In this document: positions 18,991-28,038 of the stretch, one piece after another
How positions within the stretch are numbered: position 1 is the first letter of the stretch
How the letters are laid out: the number at the start of each line of letters is the position of its first letter
Assembly: GCA_958431155.1 (NCBI GenBank)
Contig: OY288106.1
Span: forward strand, 629,937-693,936
DNA length: 64,000 nt
Reading direction: 5' to 3'
DNA from: an uncultured candidatus Porisulfidus sp.
GTDB taxonomy: Bacteria; Pseudomonadota; Gammaproteobacteria; Poriferisulfidales; Poriferisulfidaceae
Made by a program: the position numbers and the translations under genes
Notes under the pieces: model-generated
Database searches by the model: none
Seen by the model: only the letters and a program-made list of their open reading frames with translations
Told to the model about the DNA's origin: nothing

Positions 18991-20126
18991 GGACCGCTGT
19001 CGAGAATCTCCTGCAAGGCCTCAAGCGCAAACTGCAAGGCGTTCGCTGGAGTATAAAAGTGAGGGGAGAAGCGGATGCCGCCACCGCGTGCCGCACAGAG
19101 AATACCTCGCTCCATTAGCTGCTCGTACACTTTCCCGCTCTCCTGCCGGGAAGGAGAGAAGGTCAGGATTCCTGCACGCCGGTCAGGTTCCGAGGGGGTC
19201 AGGATCCGGCAGTCCAAGGCACGCAGGGATTGGTCGAGTTGCTGGATCCGATCCGCGATTCGCTCCTCAACATCAATCATGCCGACCTGGTGCAGCAGGT
19301 CTAGGCTTGCGCGCAAGGCATAGATGCCGAGAGTATTCAGGCTCCCGCATTCAAACCTGCGAGCATCGGGAGCCACTTCCCAAGTCGCTTCATCGTATTG
19401 CCCGGCTCGGGCGACCATATGCCAGCCGTATTGGGAGAGATTCAGCCGTTCATACAATTCCGGGCGAACCCAGAACAGTGCGATGCCTTCCGGTCCCAGC
19501 ATCCACTTGTGAGAATCCGCGGCCAGAAAATCGATCTTGCTTTCGCGCACACTGAGCGAGTGCGCGCCCAAACTTTGGATCGCATCAACGCAGAATAGGG
19601 TAGGAGTGTCGTGCAAAGCCTGGCCCAGCAAGGGAAGATTCATCTTGAGCCCCGAGGCATAGTGGACTGAACTGGTCGTTAGGACCCGAGTGCGCGAGTC
19701 AACCTGTTCGAGAAGCGCGTGTTCCGGAGTTTCCGTCGCATTGACATCCACCCAGCGAATCTCGGCCGAATACCGTTCAGCCACGGCTTCCCAAGGAATC
19801 CGGTTCGAAGGGAACTCCTCTTGCGCCAAGACGATGTTGTCCCCAGCTTGCCAATCCAGTCCGAACGCCACGGAGGAAATCCCCTCGGAAGTATTTTTTA
19901 GGAAGGCAATCTCGTCCTTCGATTCTGCGTCCACCAGCCAGCGGCCAAGCTCACGCAATTCCTGCTCCTCATGCAGCCACGTGTCGTAACGGCGGGTACT
20001 CCAGCTTGCATTCTCGTAAGCGAACTGAGTCACGGCCTTGACCGTGGCTCTTGGCCAAGGGGCAACTCCGGCATGGTTCAAGTGAACCAAATTTGGATTC
20101 AATTCAAATAAATCACTGTAAGACAT
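18987..20126 (-). CDS. Class V aminotransferase, cysteine desulfurase-like
   Basis: PLP enzyme of the SufS/NifS/isopenicillin-epimerase superfamily, 379 residues. The PLP lysine is in DFLAADSHKWMLGPEGIALF. HLNHAGVAPWP near the N-terminus resembles the substrate-binding HNNAAT/AP loop of this group, and the C-terminal RGGGIRFSPHFY segment carries the conserved arginine. No catalytic persulfide cysteine in a standard SufS/IscS loop is clear, so cysteine desulfurase activity is not assured. The start MSYSDLFELNPNLVHLNHAG (20126) is used; the frame continues upstream without conservation. It is convergent with holB and divergent from the L,D-transpeptidase gene. The substrate cannot be read from the sequence. 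Confidence 0.8.
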   Translation of the reverse strand: MSYSDLFELNPNLVHLNHAGVAPWPRATVKAVTQFAYENASWSTRRYDTWLHEEQELRELGRWLVDAESKDEIAFLKNTSEGISSVAFGLDWQAGDNIVLAQEEFPSNRIPWEAVAERYSAEIRWVDVNATETPEHALLEQVDSRTRVLTTSSVHYASGLKMNLPLLGQALHDTPTLFCVDAIQSLGAHSLSVRESKIDFLAADSHKWMLGPEGIALFWVRPELYERLNLSQYGWHMVARAGQYDEATWEVAPDARRFECGSLNTLGIYALRASLDLLHQVGMIDVEERIADRIQQLDQSLRALDCRILTPSEPDRRAGILTFSPSRQESGKVYEQLMERGILCAARGGGIRFSPHFYTPANALQFALEALQEILDSGP

Positions 20127-20176
20127 GGATAACTCGGTTACAATTCGATTGTCAACACACTGATTTATTCGCAGGC

Positions 20177-21199
20177 ATGTCGGGCGGATTCTTTCGGAAA
20201 AACCTTTGGGGCGGGGCGGCATTTGCCCTGAGCCTGCCTATGGCGAGCGCCGAACTCCTTGATCTGCCTGAAAACGGAGATTCGGTGCTGGGGGCTTCCT
20301 ATAACATCACGACACGCTACGGCGAAACAACGCCGATGTTGGCTCAGATGCATCAGATTGGGTACCATGAACTGCTGTCTGCCAATCCGAATATGCATAC
20401 CTGGATGCCCGGTGAAGGCGCCCAGATGCACATACCCAGACAATACATTCTACCGGGAAAGATTCGTACTGGCCTAGTGCTGAACCTTGCGGAATTGCGA
20501 CTCTACTACTTTGACGCCAATCCCGACGGAAATCCCCAAGTCCGAACCTATCCGGTCAGCGCGGGACGAATCGATTGGGTGACACCCATAGGATCAACCC
20601 GGGTTTTGGACCGCCTCGAGAACCCGAACTGGTACCCGCCGAAGTCGGTCATTCTTGAGCATGAAGCGATGGGCCAGGAGTTGCCCAAGGTGGTCCCTCC
20701 GGGCGCAGACAACCCTCTTGGGCGCTACGCCCTGATGCTCGAGGCGGACGGGTATTTCATTCATGGAACGAACCGAGAGCAGGGCATTGGTATGAGAGTG
20801 ACACATGGGTGCATCCGGCTACGTTCCAACGATATCGCCGAGCTGGTCCACCGAGTACCCATCGACACACCGGTCGAGATCACGTCGATGCCGCTCAAGA
20901 TCGGACTGCTGAACGGCATCGTCTACATGGAAGCGCACGCCAAGCCGCTGGAAGAGTTTCCGATGCCGGAAAAGAATCCCGTGTTCACCGAAACGGATGT
21001 CCTGCAACCGATCTTCGCCCTTGAAGAGCAGCTACCGGCAGGGAATTACGTAATCTACTGGGAGCAGGTGATGGAGGTTGCGCGGCAGCGACTCGGAGTG
21101 CCCGTCGCAGTGGGTTGGGATCGCGAAGTGCAGATGGCCGTACCGGAAGGAAGGCCGGAATTGCTTTGGAAGTTGGACAAGTCCGCTGATTCCAGTTAA
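20177..21199 (+). CDS. L,D-transpeptidase, ErfK/YbiS/YcfS/YnhG family
   Basis: Periplasmic cysteine transpeptidase that in E. coli forms 3-3 crosslinks or anchors Braun lipoprotein to peptidoglycan. The 340 residues open with a signal peptide (AAFALSLPMASA, cleavage near residue 25), then a LysM-like segment (about 41-92). The YkuD catalytic domain has His196 (FIHGTNR) and Cys212 in THGCIRLRSNDI. The ATG at 20177 is chosen because it gives the signal peptide. The neighbour across a shared terminator is a small alanine-rich lipoprotein ending in lysine, so a lipoprotein-anchoring role is plausible. Confidence 0.92.
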   Translation: MSGGFFRKNLWGGAAFALSLPMASAELLDLPENGDSVLGASYNITTRYGETTPMLAQMHQIGYHELLSANPNMHTWMPGEGAQMHIPRQYILPGKIRTGLVLNLAELRLYYFDANPDGNPQVRTYPVSAGRIDWVTPIGSTRVLDRLENPNWYPPKSVILEHEAMGQELPKVVPPGADNPLGRYALMLEADGYFIHGTNREQGIGMRVTHGCIRLRSNDIAELVHRVPIDTPVEITSMPLKIGLLNGIVYMEAHAKPLEEFPMPEKNPVFTETDVLQPIFALEEQLPAGNYVIYWEQVMEVARQRLGVPVAVGWDREVQMAVPEGRPELLWKLDKSADSS

Positions 21200-21231
21200 A
21201 GAAAAAGAGCCCGAAACAGGCTCTTTTTCTT
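21199..21231. terminator. Bidirectional Rho-independent terminator, ldt / lipoprotein
   Basis: A 13-bp stem (21199-21211 with 21219-21231), centred on GAGCC...GGCTC and flanked by A5/T5 runs, has a 7-base loop. It begins at the stop codon of the L,D-transpeptidase and ends 20 bases from the stop of the convergent lipoprotein gene, so it can terminate both. Confidence 0.9.
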
Positions 21232-21251
21232 GACGATTCAATTGCTGAAGA

Positions 21252-21548
21252 TTACTTCTTCTGCATGTTATGCATCATCGTATTGAGGCGGTGAGAATTT
21301 GCATCGCAGCAGGAAATTGCCATACGGGCCAATTCGTCAGCTGTTTTCGCCATCTCATTGGCTTGGAATGCGATGTGGTCTGCCGCTTTGGCCATGCGCA
21401 ATGCTTCATCCGCAGTCGACTGAGCCGCAGCAACTTGGGAATCCAACGTTGCAAGGTGATCCATGACCGCCTGAGGAACGCCGCATCCAGTGAGGAAGGC
21501 ACCACTCAATATAGCCCCGAGGGCCAATGCCTTTACTTTTTTATCCAT
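21252..21548 (-). CDS. Lpp/OprI-like alanine-rich lipoprotein
   Basis: Small outer-membrane lipoprotein of 98 residues. The signal peptide (MDKKVKALALGAILSGAF) ends in the lipobox LTGC, with lipidated Cys22. The mature part is an Ala-rich heptad coiled coil (about 35-78), as in Lpp/OprI trimers. The C-terminus is NMQKK, a terminal lysine like the one by which Braun lipoprotein is linked to peptidoglycan. Unusually it carries a Cys80-Cys81 pair after the helix. CTGGAG lies 6 bases before the ATG at 21548. An L,D-transpeptidase gene faces it across a shared terminator. Peptidoglycan linkage is inferred. Confidence 0.85.
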   Translation of the reverse strand: MDKKVKALALGAILSGAFLTGCGVPQAVMDHLATLDSQVAAAQSTADEALRMAKAADHIAFQANEMAKTADELARMAISCCDANSHRLNTMMHNMQKK

Positions 21549-21718
21549 ATCAACTCCAGAGTTGTTGTGTTTTGTTTTTTTAGTGCACTTTTTGCGGCGC
21601 GCACTGCCAGCAAGGTTACCAAGCATTGAGCACCGTCGCATCGATTGTACAGATTTTATTGTAATAATTCAACTAGCGTAAAATTTTCATTTCCCCCTTA
21701 TCTTCGCAATTATCAGAC

Positions 21719-22492
21719 ATGCCGTGTTTCGCTGTGAATGTGTTGTGCCGGAAAGATTCAATAATTCACGCGGCCTTCATCTTTTTTCTTGGGGCAGTGG
21801 CGGCTTCGACACCAGTTTCAGCCCAAGCCTGGAATGCGTTCAATGTCCAGTATCTTTATGGATCAAACTACGAGCTGGAACCCGAACAGGTTGATATTCT
21901 CACTCTTGAGTGGGCCAACGGCTGGGCCTACGGAGATAATTTTGTATTCGTCGACATTACGAACTTCGTCCAGGGCGATAACACTGTCTACGGTGAATGG
22001 GCGCCACGGCTGAGCTTATCCAAGATTACCGGCAAAAGTTTTTCCGCGGGGTCGATTCAAGATGTATACCTCTCCGCCACGATCGAGTTGGGTGAAGGCA
22101 TTTCCAATTACCTGATTGGAGGAGCGATCGATCTCGCGATGCCAGGCTTCAATTTTTTCCAGATCAATGGGTATCTAAGGGAAAACTCCGAATTGTCAGG
22201 ATCCACGTGGCAGGCGACCGCGGTTTGGAATTCCGATTTTGAGATTGGCCAGACGCGTTGGAACTTCTCAGGCTTTATTGACTGGGCCGGATCCGAAGGA
22301 AGGCCTGGAACATTTGCCTATTCGAAGCGCAATCTCCACGCCCAGCCGCAGTTGCTGTTGGATTTGGGCCATTTACTGGATCGACCAGGGAGAATCTATG
22401 CCGGCGTGGAATGGCTTTACTGGCATAACAGGTATGGGATCCCTGGGGTCACTGAATCAGTAGCTCAAGCAATGATCAAGATAATTTTATAA
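21719..22492 (+). CDS. Tsx/OmpK-like outer-membrane channel protein
   Basis: Predicted outer-membrane beta-barrel of 257 residues resembling nucleoside-specific channel Tsx and Vibrio OmpK. A signal peptide (ending VAASTPVSAQA) precedes the family-like segments FNVQYLYGSNYE, ANGWAYGDNFVFVDITNF and YGEWAPRLSLSKITG. Alternating hydrophobic/polar strands continue to the end, but the C-terminus (AMIKIIL) lacks the usual terminal Phe. Base composition is more AT-rich than in neighbouring housekeeping genes. An earlier or later start inside the signal region is possible. Nucleoside transport is a family-based guess. Confidence 0.75.
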   Translation: MPCFAVNVLCRKDSIIHAAFIFFLGAVAASTPVSAQAWNAFNVQYLYGSNYELEPEQVDILTLEWANGWAYGDNFVFVDITNFVQGDNTVYGEWAPRLSLSKITGKSFSAGSIQDVYLSATIELGEGISNYLIGGAIDLAMPGFNFFQINGYLRENSELSGSTWQATAVWNSDFEIGQTRWNFSGFIDWAGSEGRPGTFAYSKRNLHAQPQLLLDLGHLLDRPGRIYAGVEWLYWHNRYGIPGVTESVAQAMIKIIL

Positions 22493-22678
22493 ATTATTAT
22501 TTTTACTAGCTATTTAGATAAAAAACTGGCTTTTAGCCGTCTTTTTACCTAGCGGGGCACCGTTTAATTTGCCAAACCTTCTACTTCGCATAAGGAATAT
22601 TATGTAAAGTTTTATGTTTATCAAGGTATGCCAAGATCCTGTTCGGCGGTACGATAAGGCCTGAAACAGGCCCAAACC

Positions 22679-23467
22679 ATGCGCATTTCCCTACTGTCCG
22701 ATACCCACCATAACTTCGGGGATTCCAGCGAATGGCCGTATCCACTGCCGGATCACGACATTCTGGTTCTCGCCGGGGACATCTCGGAGTACGTCGGCAG
22801 CCCGGCAAACCTCACCGAAGTCCTCGCGCACTACCGTTCGCGAACGGACCGCCCAATCCTTTATCTGCCTGGAAATCACGAGTTTTACCGCCATGACTAC
22901 CACCAGACACTGGGTCGAATCCGGCGCGACACCGACCAATTCAACATCGAATTGCTGAACTGCCGCTGTATCCGCTACGGTGATATCGCATTCCACGGGT
23001 GCACGCTATGGTCTGATTTCACGCTGTTTGGGGCCAAACAAGCCGATTTGTATGGACTGTACGCCGAACGGTCAGTCAGCGATTTCTACGTAATTAGCTT
23101 TGAAAACAGGGCTTTTCGCCACACCGACTGCGCAGATCTGCATCGCCAGGAGCGCACCTGGCTTGAAGAATCACTGGCCTCGTCAGACGCCCCGTACAAC
23201 GTGGTCATCACACATTTCGCGCCGATTGCGCGGTGCATCGCCGAGCGTTATCAAGGTGATCGGCTGAACCCTTACTTTGTTGCGGGCTGTGAGAGCTTGG
23301 TGGAACAATACGAGCCTGATCTTTGGCTGTACGGCCATACGCACCAGGCAGAAGACTTCGTGCTAGGAGGAACTAGATTCGTTAATAATGCCCGTGGTTA
23401 TCCTAATGAAAAATCAGAAATTGATTTCAGGGCCGACAAGATTATCGAGGTCGGGTGTGAAGCCTAG
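22679..23467 (+). CDS. Calcineurin-like metallophosphoesterase
   Basis: Predicted dinuclear-metal phosphoesterase of 262 residues. All family motifs are visible: SDTHHN near the start, LAGDISEY, LPGNHEFY, VITHFAP and YGHTHQAED. The natural substrate is not predictable. The 186 bases before it are AT-rich, with a weak hairpin around 22520-22550 that might end the Tsx-like transcript. Its stop codon shares CTAG with the stop of the convergent FAA-hydrolase gene (23464-23467). Confidence 0.85.
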   Translation: MRISLLSDTHHNFGDSSEWPYPLPDHDILVLAGDISEYVGSPANLTEVLAHYRSRTDRPILYLPGNHEFYRHDYHQTLGRIRRDTDQFNIELLNCRCIRYGDIAFHGCTLWSDFTLFGAKQADLYGLYAERSVSDFYVISFENRAFRHTDCADLHRQERTWLEESLASSDAPYNVVITHFAPIARCIAERYQGDRLNPYFVAGCESLVEQYEPDLWLYGHTHQAEDFVLGGTRFVNNARGYPNEKSEIDFRADKIIEVGCEA

Positions 23468-24231
23468 CGGTACTCGTTTCGCAGGCATCCGATTCCTTCG
23501 ATTTCGACTTCCACTGTACAGCCGCGCGGCATAGGACCAAGTCCCACCGAGGTCCCGCAGCAGATCACATCTCCCGGGCACAGGGTCATATTCGCGGACA
23601 GCTTCGAGACCGTTTCCATCGGCGACATCATCATGTCCGAAGCCGGATAACGCTGTTTTTCCTCGCCATCGACGCGCGTTACGATCTCCAAATCCCGATA
23701 ATCCAGCCCGGTCGCGACGACTGGCCCGAATACTCCGAACGTATCGAATCCTTTTGACCGTGTCCATTGGTCAAATCCCGCATATTCCTTCAATAAACTG
23801 AACGCGGTCACGTCGTTGATGCAGGTATAGCCGAAAATGGCCCGTTCCGCTTCATTCGGGGAGGCCTCGCTGACGGTCTGTCCAATAACAATCCCGAGTT
23901 CGCCTTCGTAAAACACATCTTCCGTGACCGAGGCTGGATGCCTGATCACCTCGCCAGTCGCCAGGAACGAGGAATTGGCCTTGAACAGGTATAGCGGAGT
24001 TTCTGGATACTGCAGCCCCTTCTCGTCGGCCAAAGCCCGGTAATTGTTCCAAAGCGCCGGCATCTTGTTCGGCATGGTCGGAGTCAACACACGAACCTCG
24101 CCCAATGGAACCGTCCGATCAGTTAACACGGGCGCTGCGAACATATCGCCTTCGTACACCAGAATGGTGGAATCTTTCAACTGACCGAAACGCACCCGGC
24201 CGTCGTGCTCGAAACGAATCCAGTGCGTCAT
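23464..24231 (-). CDS. Fumarylacetoacetate hydrolase-family protein
   Basis: FAH-family C-C hydrolase or decarboxylase of 255 residues. The metal-binding segment FYEGELGIVIG and GYTCINDVTAF, SKGFDTFGVFGP and CPGDVICCGTSVGLGPMP are the usual landmarks, closest in form to YcgM-type acylpyruvate hydrolases. The start at 24231 (MTHWIRFEHDG) overlaps the dusA stop as ATGA; a longer in-frame version would lie inside dusA. It is probably co-translated with dusA. The exact substrate (acylpyruvate, oxaloacetate or similar) is undetermined. Confidence 0.88.
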   Translation of the reverse strand: MTHWIRFEHDGRVRFGQLKDSTILVYEGDMFAAPVLTDRTVPLGEVRVLTPTMPNKMPALWNNYRALADEKGLQYPETPLYLFKANSSFLATGEVIRHPASVTEDVFYEGELGIVIGQTVSEASPNEAERAIFGYTCINDVTAFSLLKEYAGFDQWTRSKGFDTFGVFGPVVATGLDYRDLEIVTRVDGEEKQRYPASDMMMSPMETVSKLSANMTLCPGDVICCGTSVGLGPMPRGCTVEVEIEGIGCLRNEYR

Positions 24232-25193
24232 GCGTACGCAACCCGGCAGGCAGTCTCCCGCAAAGCCTGGAGCGCCGATACAGAAGAATCCGGGCAGGCA
24301 GCGGCCTGCCTCCAGCCTTTTGCGCCCGGACACCCCCGGAATAGTCCTGTGATATGACGCGTCATGCGAGCCAGCGGCACCCCTGCCCTGCACTGCTCTT
24401 CCAGGTACGGTAAATAGGCATCAAACGCTTCCAGCGGTGTTTCTGGGACTTGTGAATCCGGAAACAGGACTCTCTCAATCTGGCGGATGGCCCAGTGATC
24501 CTCGCATGCCAACCTCCCAACCATCACGCCGTCGACCTGGGCCAAGTGCTGCTGCACTTCCTCGACCGAACGAATGCCGCCATTGATCACAATGGTCAGA
24601 TGCGGGAATTCGCGCTTAAGTGCCCATACACGCTCGTAATTCAAGGGAGGAATCGTGCGATTCTGCTTTGGGCTAAGCCCGGACAACATAGCGATTCGCG
24701 CATGTACATAAAACGTTCGGCAGCCGGCATCTGCGACGGTCTGGACGAATTCCGTCAAGACCTCCTCCGCATCCTGTCGATCCACGCCGATGCGGCACTT
24801 TACCGTTACCGGAATGCGGACTTTTGCCTGCATCGCCGCTACACAACCCGCAACCCGGAGAGGTTCTTTCATCAAGCAGGCTCCGAAACGCCCTGCTGAG
24901 ACGCGGCTGCTTGGACACCCGACGTTCAGGTTCACCTCGCCATAGCCGAAATCTTGTGCAATGGCGGCACAACGAGCCAAATCGTCCGGGTCGCTGCCAC
25001 CGAGCTGGAGTGCAACCGGCTGTTCGGCCGGATCGAATCCAAGCAGGGATTCGGCATCTCCATGCAAAACTGCTCCCGACGCCACCATTTCGGTAAACAG
25101 CCAAGCATGCGGCGACAGAACTCTCAGGAAATACCGGAAATGACGGTCCGTATGGTCCATCATCGGGGCAATGCAGAAAATTCGCTTGGGCAT
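24228..25193 (-). CDS. dusA: tRNA-dihydrouridine synthase A
   Basis: FMN-dependent enzyme reducing uridines 20/20a in the tRNA D-loop. The 321-residue protein opens MPKRIFCIAPMMDHTDRHFR, has the catalytic cysteine in NLNVGCPSSRV, and the flavin-phosphate site INGGIRSVEE with VMVGRLACEDHW, all DusA-like. The start at 25193 is taken because the preceding in-frame sequence is not conserved. The gene is divergent from the ABC transporter and overlaps the downstream FAH-family gene by ATGA. Confidence 0.94.
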   Translation of the reverse strand: MPKRIFCIAPMMDHTDRHFRYFLRVLSPHAWLFTEMVASGAVLHGDAESLLGFDPAEQPVALQLGGSDPDDLARCAAIAQDFGYGEVNLNVGCPSSRVSAGRFGACLMKEPLRVAGCVAAMQAKVRIPVTVKCRIGVDRQDAEEVLTEFVQTVADAGCRTFYVHARIAMLSGLSPKQNRTIPPLNYERVWALKREFPHLTIVINGGIRSVEEVQQHLAQVDGVMVGRLACEDHWAIRQIERVLFPDSQVPETPLEAFDAYLPYLEEQCRAGVPLARMTRHITGLFRGCPGAKGWRQAAACPDSSVSALQALRETACRVAYA

Positions 25194-25283
25194 AAGACGC
25201 CTCAGGCGTTCATTGTAAATCAACAAGATAAGCCTGTCCTCTACCTTGGGGGTGTTTTTTGACGCTATAGTAGTGAGCCGCGT

Positions 25284-26231
25284 ATGGCCTTGGCCGCAAT
25301 GATTCCGTCTCCGACTCCCGCGCTCCAAATCAAAGGGCTCAAGAAAACCTATGCCACTGGCGTAGAGGCACTACATGGAATCGACCTGGAAGTACAGCAT
25401 GGAGACTTCTTTGCGCTCCTCGGGCCCAATGGAGCCGGAAAATCAACCGCCATTGGCATTATTTCTTCGCTAGTGACGTTTTCGGAAGGTTCGGTCACGA
25501 TCTTCGGGCACGACATCGTGAATGACTATGCCGCCGCCCGGGCCTGCCTTGGCCTAGTGCCACAGGAATTCAACTTCAACCAATTCGACCCGGTTTGCGA
25601 AATCCTCATGCACCAAGCCGGGTATTACGGCATCCGCCGCCAGGACGCCGCCAAGCGAGCACAAAGGCTTTTAGAACAGTTCGATTTGTGGGAAAAGCGT
25701 TCGGTCATGGCCCGCGAACTGTCGGGGGGCATGAAACGCCGATTGATGATCGCACGGGCCATGATCCACGACCCTCAACTTCTGATCCTGGACGAACCCA
25801 CCGCGGGAGTAGATCTTGAAATCCGGCACAACCTCTGGCATTACCTCAAGGAAATCAATTCCCAAGGCACGACCATCATCCTGACCACTCACTACCTAGA
25901 AGAAGCAGAGCAATTGTGCCGGACCATCGCGATCATTTCCAACGGACGAATCCGCGCCGACACCACGATGCGGGAACTACTGGATCAACTCGACTCGGAA
26001 CACTTTGTCCTTTACTTGAAAAACCCCCTACTCCACTGCCCGAAGATTGACGGCTACGCCCTGCACTGCCCAGATTCGCGGACACTGGAGGCCACGGTCA
26101 GCAAAGGCGCCGACTTGAACCACCTGTTCGACGAACTCAATGCCCAAGGCATCGACATCGTCAGCATGAAAAACAAGACCAACCGATTGGAAAAACTTTT
26201 TCTGCAATTGGTCGGACACCGTTTTGACTGA
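25284..26231 (+). CDS. yadG: ABC transporter ATP-binding protein (YadG-like)
   Basis: ATPase of an ABC-2 type exporter. The 315 residues contain Walker A GPNGAGKST, the Q-loop VPQEFNFNQFDP, signature LSGGMKRR, Walker B LLILDEPTAGVD and the H-loop TTHYLEEAEQ. It matches E. coli YadG in length and motifs. The ATG at 25284 or 25299 may start it. The permease gene follows after 6 bases. The substrate is unknown. Confidence 0.9.
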   Translation: MALAAMIPSPTPALQIKGLKKTYATGVEALHGIDLEVQHGDFFALLGPNGAGKSTAIGIISSLVTFSEGSVTIFGHDIVNDYAAARACLGLVPQEFNFNQFDPVCEILMHQAGYYGIRRQDAAKRAQRLLEQFDLWEKRSVMARELSGGMKRRLMIARAMIHDPQLLILDEPTAGVDLEIRHNLWHYLKEINSQGTTIILTTHYLEEAEQLCRTIAIISNGRIRADTTMRELLDQLDSEHFVLYLKNPLLHCPKIDGYALHCPDSRTLEATVSKGADLNHLFDELNAQGIDIVSMKNKTNRLEKLFLQLVGHRFD

Positions 26232-26237
26232 AGCATC

Positions 26238-27011
26238 ATGTCATTGAAGCAACAACTCGTCGCTCTCCAGAGCATGCTGATCCGGGAGTATCTGCGCTTC
26301 ATACGCATCTGGGTCCAGACTCTCTTGCCGCCAGCAATTACGACGGTCCTGTACTTCATCATCTTCGGAGAACTGATCGGCTCCCAACTGGCCGACATCG
26401 GCGGCTATCGCTACATGGACTACATCGCCCCCGGCCTTGTTTTGATGTCCGTCATCACCAACGCCTATGCCAATGTCGTCTCCTCGTTCTATAGCTCAAA
26501 ATTCCAGCGACATATCGAGGAATTGCTGGTTTCCCCGGTATCGAATTTCGTCATCCTGACCGGTTTCGTCGGCGGCGGCGTCATGCGTGGATTGTCCGTC
26601 GGACTGACAGTCACGGCGGTGACCGTCTTTTTTGCCGAGATCCCGCTCTCCCACCTTGCCCTGACATTAGGAGTCGCCGTCCTGACCTGCATCCTGTTCT
26701 CTCTTGCCGGATTCATCAACGGCATCTACGCGAAAAGTTTTGACGACATCTCGATCATTCCGACTTTCGTGTTGACCCCTTTGACTTACCTGGGGGGCAT
26801 TTTCTACTCCTTAGACATGCTCTCACCTTTCTGGCAGCAAGTCTCCCTGTTCAACCCGATCCTGCATATGATCGGGTTGTTCCGCTATGGCTGGATGGGA
26901 ATTCAGGAAGTGGACACGGTCAATTCCCTGCTTCTGATTATCGCGGTCATCGTCATGCTGACTTACGTCTGCCTACGGCTACTCAAGCGGGGTACCGGCA
27001 TTCGGCCTTAG
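26238..27011 (+). CDS. yadH: ABC-2 type transporter permease (YadH-like)
   Basis: Six-helix ABC-2 membrane subunit of 257 residues, partner of the preceding ATPase. Hydrophobic segments include ALTLGVAVLTCILFSLAGF and LLLIIAVIVMLTYVCLRLL; the family region around SIIPTFVLTPLTYLGGIFYS is well kept. It is probably an exporter of unknown substrate. It is the last gene before the AT-richer islet. Confidence 0.9.
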   Translation: MSLKQQLVALQSMLIREYLRFIRIWVQTLLPPAITTVLYFIIFGELIGSQLADIGGYRYMDYIAPGLVLMSVITNAYANVVSSFYSSKFQRHIEELLVSPVSNFVILTGFVGGGVMRGLSVGLTVTAVTVFFAEIPLSHLALTLGVAVLTCILFSLAGFINGIYAKSFDDISIIPTFVLTPLTYLGGIFYSLDMLSPFWQQVSLFNPILHMIGLFRYGWMGIQEVDTVNSLLLIIAVIVMLTYVCLRLLKRGTGIRP

Positions 27012-27013
27012 AT

Positions 27014-27033
27014 CATACTTTCAACATAGTATG
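27014..27033. other. Hairpin after yadH
   Basis: CATACT (27014-27019) and AGTATG (27028-27033) form a 6-bp inverted repeat with an 8-base loop directly after the yadH stop. It lacks a T-run, so it is a weak terminator candidate or an islet-boundary feature. Confidence 0.3.
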
Positions 27034-27120
27034 GGGCAGAATCCTTTAAAATCTTCGAATCAGCAATATTCTTGGCCCGAGAGTAAAGTCACAACATTGG
27101 GAAATAGAGAGGTTTACTAA

Positions 27121-28029
27121 ATGCAAAAAGCTTTTACTATGCGCATTTTCGTTCCAAGCGGCGATCCAGAGGGGCTCCGTCTTATTGATCGAATGAACTG
27201 GACGGGCTTGGGTTTGGCTTTTCCTAGAATCGAGTGGCCAAAAATTAAACAACGTGATCAGTTTGCTCGTACAGGCATCTACATTCTTGTCGGCTACGAA
27301 GGAGAGAGTCAGGATGATGACCTTCCCACGATCTATGTCGGCCAAGCGGGTAGTGTACACGATCGCATAGATTCCCACATTCAACATAAAGATTTCTGGG
27401 ATCGCGGGATAGTTTTCGTTTCAACGAGTGGGGGTCTTAATAGTGCCCATGTTTCCTGGCTTGAATATGCTCTGATTGCTCGTGCCACTAAAGCTAAGCG
27501 ATGTCACCTTGACAATAATAATGAACCTAATGAACCGACTCTAACAGAAGCTGAAAAAGCTGATGTTCAGAGTTTTCTGGAGGAAATCCTCCAAATTGTC
27601 CCTCTCGTTGGCCTTCGTGTCTTCGACCTCCCGAAGCCAATTGCAACATCAGAAATCACAACTATGCCCGAACCTCCATCGGATCAGCGCGATACTGTAA
27701 TCGTTCCAGCCAAACCGGAAGGTTTTGAAGAAGTATTTCTCGGTGAGGGTTGCTGGTACGCGATTCGTATCTCTGGGAGCATGCTAACAAAAATTAAACA
27801 TATTGCGGCATATCAAATTCACCCTATATCTGCTATAACTCATTACGCCCCTATCGAACGAATAGAGCCATACGGCGAAAGTGGCAAATACAAACTAATC
27901 TTTTCGAAACCCGCACAAAAACTCAAGGAGAAAATCCCTCTTGGAAATGCCCCAATGGGAGCCATGCAAGGGCCACGCTATACGACTTTTGACAAACTAA
28001 CGACGGCTAAAAGCGTCAATGACATATAG
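27121..28029 (+). CDS. GIY-YIG nuclease-family protein with extra C-terminal domain
   Basis: Predicted nuclease of 302 residues. An N-terminal segment with VPSGDPEGLRLID (about 11-23) precedes a GIY-YIG domain with GIY at 52-54, YVG at 72-74, Arg82 (HDRIDSHI) and a candidate metal-binding Glu115 (SWLEYALIARA). A proline-rich linker (about 175-192) leads to a C-terminal domain (about 193-302) with WYAIRISGSM, IKHIAAYQIHPISAITHYAP and GPRYTTF; this looks like a small beta-rich module, perhaps PUA/EVE-like, but I do not recognise it securely. AGAGAGG 8 bases before the ATG supports the start. The HEPN-like gene follows after 9 bases. A restriction or phage-defence role is inference from context. 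Confidence 0.72.
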   Translation: MQKAFTMRIFVPSGDPEGLRLIDRMNWTGLGLAFPRIEWPKIKQRDQFARTGIYILVGYEGESQDDDLPTIYVGQAGSVHDRIDSHIQHKDFWDRGIVFVSTSGGLNSAHVSWLEYALIARATKAKRCHLDNNNEPNEPTLTEAEKADVQSFLEEILQIVPLVGLRVFDLPKPIATSEITTMPEPPSDQRDTVIVPAKPEGFEEVFLGEGCWYAIRISGSMLTKIKHIAAYQIHPISAITHYAPIERIEPYGESGKYKLIFSKPAQKLKEKIPLGNAPMGAMQGPRYTTFDKLTTAKSVNDI

Positions 28030-28038
28030 GGGAAAAAA

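Noticed and set aside
25255-25275. TTGACG followed by TATAGT before the ABC transporter as a promoter
   Set aside because: The two hexamers are only about 3 bases apart, far too close for a -35/-10 pair.
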